Shown: in pieces, positions 60,323 through 64,000 of the stretch | Layout of the letters: the number at the start of each line of letters is the position of its first letter | How positions within the stretch are numbered: position 1 is the stretch's first letter | Source: Mesorhizobium sp. WSM3862 | Lineage (GTDB): Bacteria > Pseudomonadota > Alphaproteobacteria > Rhizobiales > Rhizobiaceae | Reading direction: 5' to 3' | Assembly: GCF_002294985.1 (NCBI RefSeq) | Contig: NZ_NSGE01000008.1 | Coordinates: 124,001-188,000, forward strand | DNA length: 64,000 bases | Position numbers and translations under genes: made by a program | The notes under the pieces: generated by a model | Told to the model about the DNA's origin: nothing | Databases searched by the model: none | The model's input: only the letters and a program-made list of their open reading frames with translations

Positions 60323-61255
60323 ATGGCACTGAACATCGCGCAGAAGTTACGACTGACTTCGGTCGTGCTGGGAACCGCCAGCCGCAAGGATCTGGCGGCG
60401 GCGTTCCGAGCGGTCAATCCGAAGACGGCTTTCGATATCGGCCGCGCCGACAAATGGCTGCAAGGCCGCGCCCAGCCTCGCGAGCACAGCGTCTACGAAG
60501 ACTGGGCGAAAGTGCTGCGCCTCGAACGGCCCGGCGCCTGGATCGCCGAGAGCGATCTGCCGAGCTTCACGGCCGCGATCGCGGCCCGGCACGGCATCGA
60601 CGCGACGGAGCTCGAACGCCGCGCCCACGCCCAGGCCGAGGCCTCGCCCGGGCATGACGACAAGGGCACCGGACTGGCGCTTGCCGGCACCTATGCCTGC
60701 TATTCGCGCGCCTGGTCGCCTTACTATCGCGGCCAGCTCATCAGGGGCCGCCTGTCGATCGAGGCCGGACCCGGCGCGCATGCGTTCACCGCCACATATC
60801 GCGAGACATTGCCGACCGGGCAGTTGCAGCTCGGCGGGCCGGTCACGCCGGCAAAGCGCAGCCTCTACCTGCATCTGAAGGAGGTGGGCGGCGAAGCGCA
60901 GTTCTTCCTTTGCCTGTTCCCGCAGACGCAGCCGGTCAGCGTGCTCGGCGGCTATATGGTCGGCCCCGCCATCATCGGCCCGGAGGCGCAGCCCTCGCTG
61001 ACAAGAATCCTGCTGGTGCGCCTGCGCGATGCGCCAGCCGCCGAGCAATGGGGCGGGTACCTGCCGCCCGGCACCTCGATCGCCGCCGATCTCGCGAGCC
61101 TCGGCATCGTCATGGAGCACCCGGAAGCGGTCGACCGGCAACTCGGCCAGTTCCTCAGTGCCGACAGCGACGGCGGCGTCAACCAAATCCCGCCGTCCGA
61201 GTACCGCGCCATCCTCGACGTGTTCGACCGCCACTGGCTGCAGCACGCGGGCTAG
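60323..61255 (+). CDS. Unknown protein upstream of the RiPP-like peptides
   Basis: 310 residues. The first 100 are helical and basic (KDLAAAFRAVNPKTAFDIGR, ADKWLQGRAQPREHSVYED) and could bind DNA like a helix-turn-helix. The rest is a beta-rich domain (YACYSRAWSPYYRGQLIRGR, YMVGPAIIGPEAQPSLTRIL). No signal peptide or membrane helix. No family recognised. It points toward the small MKK peptides 160 bases downstream and may regulate or modify them. Confidence 0.75.
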   Translation: MALNIAQKLRLTSVVLGTASRKDLAAAFRAVNPKTAFDIGRADKWLQGRAQPREHSVYEDWAKVLRLERPGAWIAESDLPSFTAAIAARHGIDATELERRAHAQAEASPGHDDKGTGLALAGTYACYSRAWSPYYRGQLIRGRLSIEAGPGAHAFTATYRETLPTGQLQLGGPVTPAKRSLYLHLKEVGGEAQFFLCLFPQTQPVSVLGGYMVGPAIIGPEAQPSLTRILLVRLRDAPAAEQWGGYLPPGTSIAADLASLGIVMEHPEAVDRQLGQFLSADSDGGVNQIPPSEYRAILDVFDRHWLQHAG

Positions 61256-61412
61256 GGACGAACCTCAGTGGGCCGGATGTTGCCGGCTGACCACAGCCTG
61301 CCCGTATTCGGTTGCAGCCGGCTCGCTTTGCACGCATCTCACGAAAACGTTTTTTGACAAAACGGCACTTCCCTTGCGTCGTGAGGCGGCAAATTGGGCA
61401 AGGGGCATATCC

Positions 61413-61499
61413 ATGAAGAAGACCTATGAGAAACCGGTGCTGGTGAAGCGCCAGAAGCTGTCGAGCGTCGTTGCCGGGTCGTCGGCCCCCCCGCGCTGA
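61413..61499 (+). CDS. Short peptide with lasso-type leader motif (RiPP precursor candidate 1)
   Basis: 28 residues after AAGGGG at a good distance. MKKTYEKPVLVKRQKLS is the leader-like part, with Y..P.L spacing; the tail is SVVAGSSAPPR. The glycine of the YxxPxLxxxG motif is a glutamine here. The end has no Asp/Glu at ring-forming positions, so an ordinary lasso ring is unlikely. Confidence 0.6.
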   Translation: MKKTYEKPVLVKRQKLSSVVAGSSAPPR

Positions 61500-61601
61500 C
61501 CTAAGCAACAGCCAGCAGGGCAAGCATTCCTGGGCTAAGCTTGACAGGGCGGCCGCATCGCGTTCACCTGCGCCGGTCGTTGACCCGCCCAGGAACGAAC
61601 G

Positions 61602-61694
61602 ATGAAGAAGACTTACGAAAAGCCGCGGCTGCAAAAGCGCGGCAGGCTGTCGGCCGCGACCGCCGCCGCGCCGTCGTCGGGCTTTACCTTCTGA
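61602..61694 (+). CDS. Short peptide with complete lasso-type leader motif (RiPP precursor candidate 2)
   Basis: 30 residues. MKKTYEKPRLQKRGRLSAAT fits YxxPxLxxxG-x5-T exactly (Y5, P8, L10, G14, T20); the tail is AAAPSSGFTF. This is the recognition pattern read by the RRE (B1) protein of lasso-peptide systems. The core lacks the acidic residue needed for a lasso ring. Confidence 0.65.
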   Translation: MKKTYEKPRLQKRGRLSAATAAAPSSGFTF

Positions 61695-61873
61695 GGCGAG
61701 CCAGGCGGCCCTGTCGTACTCACTTAGCGGCGGTCCGAGATCGGTCGAAACTATTGGCTTTGCCACGGCGCGCCAATCGGCGTACCCTGCCTTATCGCTG
61801 GTAACCACCCACCGGACACCATTGGCGCCTGAGAGACGTTGATCCGCGCTCCCGTCAGAACAGGGAGAGCGGC

Positions 61874-62143
61874 ATGCTCGAGAACAAGAATCCTTACTTG
61901 CCCGAGCGCGGGCACGCGGCCGCAGATTTCCAGGACCAACTGACTGAGGAGAGCAGAACGGCGCTGATCCGCTCTTACGACCTGTTGCGTCGTACGGAGC
62001 GCCTGGTGAACGCTTCCGGCCGCAAGCTTGATGGTCGCTCCCCGGCAGCGCTCGCCCGCGCGAAGCGTCTTCAGGAGGGAATTGCGATGAAGAAGGCCTA
62101 CAGCGAGCCGACGCTTGAAAAGCTGGCAACGGTTCGTCAGTAG
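61874..62143 (+). CDS. Small hypothetical protein ending in a third MKK peptide
   Basis: 89 residues as read from ATG 61874 (GGGAGAG upstream). The first 70 are helical (DFQDQLTEESRTALIRSYDL). An internal ATG at 62087, with its own very strong AGGAGGG site, starts an 18-residue peptide MKKAYSEPTLEKLATVRQ in the same frame. Either the long protein or two products are made. Confidence 0.5.
   Translation: MLENKNPYLPERGHAAADFQDQLTEESRTALIRSYDLLRRTERLVNASGRKLDGRSPAALARAKRLQEGIAMKKAYSEPTLEKLATVRQ
62087..62143 (+). CDS. 18-residue MKKAY peptide (RiPP precursor candidate 3, short)
   Basis: Same MKKxY..P.L opening as the two peptides at 61413 and 61602 and its own AGGAGGG ribosome binding site 7 bases upstream, but almost no sequence after the leader. 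It may be a leader-only decoy, a truncated copy, or just the tail of the longer frame. Confidence 0.4.
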   Translation: MKKAYSEPTLEKLATVRQ

Positions 62144-62965
62144 CGGTCTGGGCACCCTTTCTGAGCCTCGTACGCGAAACCTCGCGCCGCTGCCGGCCAG
62201 GAGCGGGCGGTACACTACGCAAGTGCCCGCCCGTCCGGCGCCGCCGCCAAGCTGCTGAAACCCCGTCCGTCCCCAACAGCAACGGTCATGGCGTGACCAG
62301 TCACTGCGGATTGCCATTGGCCCGGCTGGCTGTCAACGTCGGCGGCGGCGCCTCCGGAACAGCGTTTTTTCCGGTTGTGCAGCGCCGAAACCGCGCCGCG
62401 GCGTTTCCGTTGTTGCCGCCACGGCAGGCTCCGAAACGGCGGATTTCCGGGCTTTCGGCGGTTGCGGCCGGCGACGCGAATGTTGCCGCCTACAGATTTG
62501 AATAGGCTTGTTTTTTCACAGGTTGAGGTGTTTTGGGGTCCGGTTCTCAACTTGACTTTTTTTGGGCGCATTTCGGCAACGCAGCATCGGCAGTGACTTC
62601 CCCGTCGCGCTAGCGGTTTCGTCGCCCCTCAAAGACTGGGGAGAGGAACGCTGCGGCTCTGTGAACCGCTTCATGATGCGCACATGCAGGGATGCTAAAA
62701 TTCGGCATCGGAGCGGGGGAAGGTGGGCATCGGTTGCTCGAAGTGCTTGCCCGGCGCAGGTCCTGGCCGGCAGATCGGGCAGAGGTGCCCGCGCAGCGAC
62801 GGAGCGGGGGTTCTTGTTGGGCGTCCCCCCGCTCCGTCCCGGCGTCGGCAAGCAACCTCTCTCCACACTTTGTTGGGGCGAAAATCTCGGTCTGTCGTCG
62901 CGGCGTTCCTTCGCGCCTCGCCTGGCCTTCTTGCCAGTCGCCGCGAAAAAAGGAGATCGGCTGTC
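62144..62965. other. Long intergenic region with no supported gene
   Basis: 822 bases. Frames on both strands look like compositional shadow. T-runs (GTTTTTTCACAG near 62511; TTGACTTTTTTTGGG near 62549) are present without a matching strong stem. Possible site of lost genes beside the peptide cluster. Confidence 0.45.
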
Positions 62966-63859
62966 TCACCGCCCTCCGCAAATCTCCCTCACCAGGCCCC
63001 GCAGCCAGCGATGCGCGGGGTCGGCGTCGAGGCGCGGGTGCCATAGCACCGAAATGGTGAGCCCGGCGAGCTTCACCGGCAATGCGAAGGTGAGCAGGCC
63101 TTCGCGCAGCTTGCCGGTATAGCGCTCGGGCACCGTGGCGATGAGATCGGAGCCGCGCGCCAGCGCCAGCGCTTCCGCGAAGCCGCCGACCACGGTGGCG
63201 ATTGTCCGCGTCAGCCCGGCGAGTTCCAGCGCGTCGTCGATAGGCCCGCGATCCAGCCCGCGGCGCGAGATCAATATATGCCGGCCGGCGGCGAAGCGAG
63301 CGGCGGTGATCTTGCCGTCGCACAGCGGATGGCCGCTGCGCACCACGCCGACGAAACGGTCGCGGAACAGCGCCTGCGCCCGCACCTCCGGGCCGGTCGA
63401 ACCGCCGATAACGCCGGTCTCGAGATCGACACTGCCTTCGCGCATCGGCGCGCTGTCCTTGTCGGGCTTCGGCACGAAGCGCAGCTGCACGCCCGGCGCT
63501 TCCTCGGCGACGCGCGCGAGAAGGGCAGGGCCGAAATTTTCCACAAAACCATCGCTGTTGCGCAGCGTGAAACTGCGCGTAAGCCGCTTCAGATCAAGGC
63601 GTTCGGCGGGGCGCAACACAGCCTCCGCCTCCTTCACCAGCCGGCCGACATCCGTCCCGAGCTCGATGGCGCGCGGCGTCGGCACCAGGCCGCGCCCGGC
63701 GCGCACCAAAAGCGGATCGCCGGTCACCTCGCGCAGTCTTGCGAGCGCTCGGCTCATTGCCGAGGGGCTGAGCTTCAGCCGCCGCGCGGCTTTCGCGACA
63801 CTGCCTTCGGCGATGAGCACGTCCAGCGTGACGAGCAGGTTGAGATCGGGTCGCGACAT
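62966..63859 (-). CDS. LysR family transcriptional regulator
   Basis: 297 residues. N-terminal helix-turn-helix (RPDLNLLVTLDVLIAEGSVA, AARRLKLSPSAMSRAL), then a type 2 periplasmic-binding-like effector domain (GVVRSGHPLCDGKITAA). It is divergent from the gene beginning at 63994, its likely target. Confidence 0.92.
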   Translation of the reverse strand: MSRPDLNLLVTLDVLIAEGSVAKAARRLKLSPSAMSRALARLREVTGDPLLVRAGRGLVPTPRAIELGTDVGRLVKEAEAVLRPAERLDLKRLTRSFTLRNSDGFVENFGPALLARVAEEAPGVQLRFVPKPDKDSAPMREGSVDLETGVIGGSTGPEVRAQALFRDRFVGVVRSGHPLCDGKITAARFAAGRHILISRRGLDRGPIDDALELAGLTRTIATVVGGFAEALALARGSDLIATVPERYTGKLREGLLTFALPVKLAGLTISVLWHPRLDADPAHRWLRGLVREICGGR

Positions 63860-63993
63860 GGCGCGATCTTAGCACGTCCTCGATGCAGCGACATGGCGTT
63901 TCATGCACTATTCGAGTGCAAATGCTGCGCGTTCCGCCATATCGGTCAGGCGCCTATTCTCCCGGCAAGTTCCACCCGAGCCGGAGAAGAACC

Positions 63994-64000
63994 ATGGCCG
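63994..64000 (+). CDS. Start of a gene cut by the window end
   Basis: ATG-GCC-G after GGAGAAGAACC, a good ribosome binding site, 134 bases from the divergent LysR start. Only two codons are visible, so the product is unknown; by position it is probably the regulated partner of the LysR protein. Confidence 0.5.

Noticed and set aside
61413..61694. Ordinary lasso peptide genes
   Set aside because: Leader motif fits, but the tails have no acidic residue for the ring and no cyclase or protease gene is near, so a standard lasso product is not supported.
1..64000. tRNA, rRNA and riboswitch genes
   Set aside because: I looked for tRNA-like cloverleaf ends, rRNA-like stretches and well-known riboswitch cores and saw none; a covariance-model scan would be needed to exclude weak cases.

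Overview
The window is GC-rich chromosomal DNA, very probably from a Mesorhizobium-like member of the Hyphomicrobiales (alphaproteobacteria). Evidence for this: many small rhizobial families (DUF1236, DUF982, DUF2934, a DUF3606-like protein, an ExoX-like EPS repressor), a GcrA-type regulator, an RTX glycanase beside a PrsD/PrsE-type secretion system, GGAAC-N16/17-NGTT promoter motifs like those of the EcfG general stress sigma factor, a GTTC-N7-GTTC LexA box before dinB, and dispersed CTCCCC..GGGGAG palindromes. I see no rRNA or tRNA gene, no insertion sequence and no CRISPR array.

Layout. 0-3.7 kb: polyamine-type ABC transporter (minus strand, ATPase cut by the window edge). 3.9-8 kb: secreted protein, HAD dehalogenase, EamA exporter with a divergent LysR regulator, RibD-like reductase. 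8-12.7 kb: type I secretion pair and a secreted GH16 glycanase. 13-16.5 kb: a proC-like gene with an internal deletion, an SDR, a patatin lipase and an SRPBCC protein. 16.6-24 kb: a sugar-acid catabolic locus: SMP-30 lactonase, then divergently a FadR-type regulator, enolase-superfamily dehydratase, CUT2 sugar ABC transporter, SDR dehydrogenase and mutarotase. Together these fit non-phosphorylative sugar oxidation (dehydrogenase, lactonase, dehydratase) with dedicated uptake. 24.2-27.3 kb: dinB with a LexA box, a cupin and small proteins. 28-31.6 kb: four TadE/TadG-like proteins. 32-39.5 kb: many short envelope or stress proteins, several behind EcfG-like promoters, and structured intergenic DNA.

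39.7-46.2 kb: a small unknown gene with phage-repressor-type operators, a nucleotidyltransferase-fold gene with two 30-bp upstream dyads, a strip of decayed genes, and a very large secreted TPR protein broken by a frameshift. 46.4-50.8 kb: a prophage-like control module: S24 repressor, divergent Cro-like protein, GcrA-like regulator, replication-type protein and a DUF6456-like protein. The repressor's operator consensus TCGTAC-N5-GTACGA recurs 7 kb away before the small gene at 39.7 kb.

51-64 kb: Sel1-type protein, DUF763 protein, small secreted proteins, a cupin, an OafA-type acyltransferase, a long AI-2E family transporter, an unknown 310-residue protein followed by short MKKxY..P.L peptides with a lasso-type leader motif, a LysR regulator and the first codons of a divergent gene.

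The best candidates for something undescribed are the orphan RiPP-like precursor cluster (60.3-62.1 kb), the two-locus S24 repressor regulon, and the nucleotidyltransferase with twin dyads. All assignments come from reading the sequence; no database search was run.
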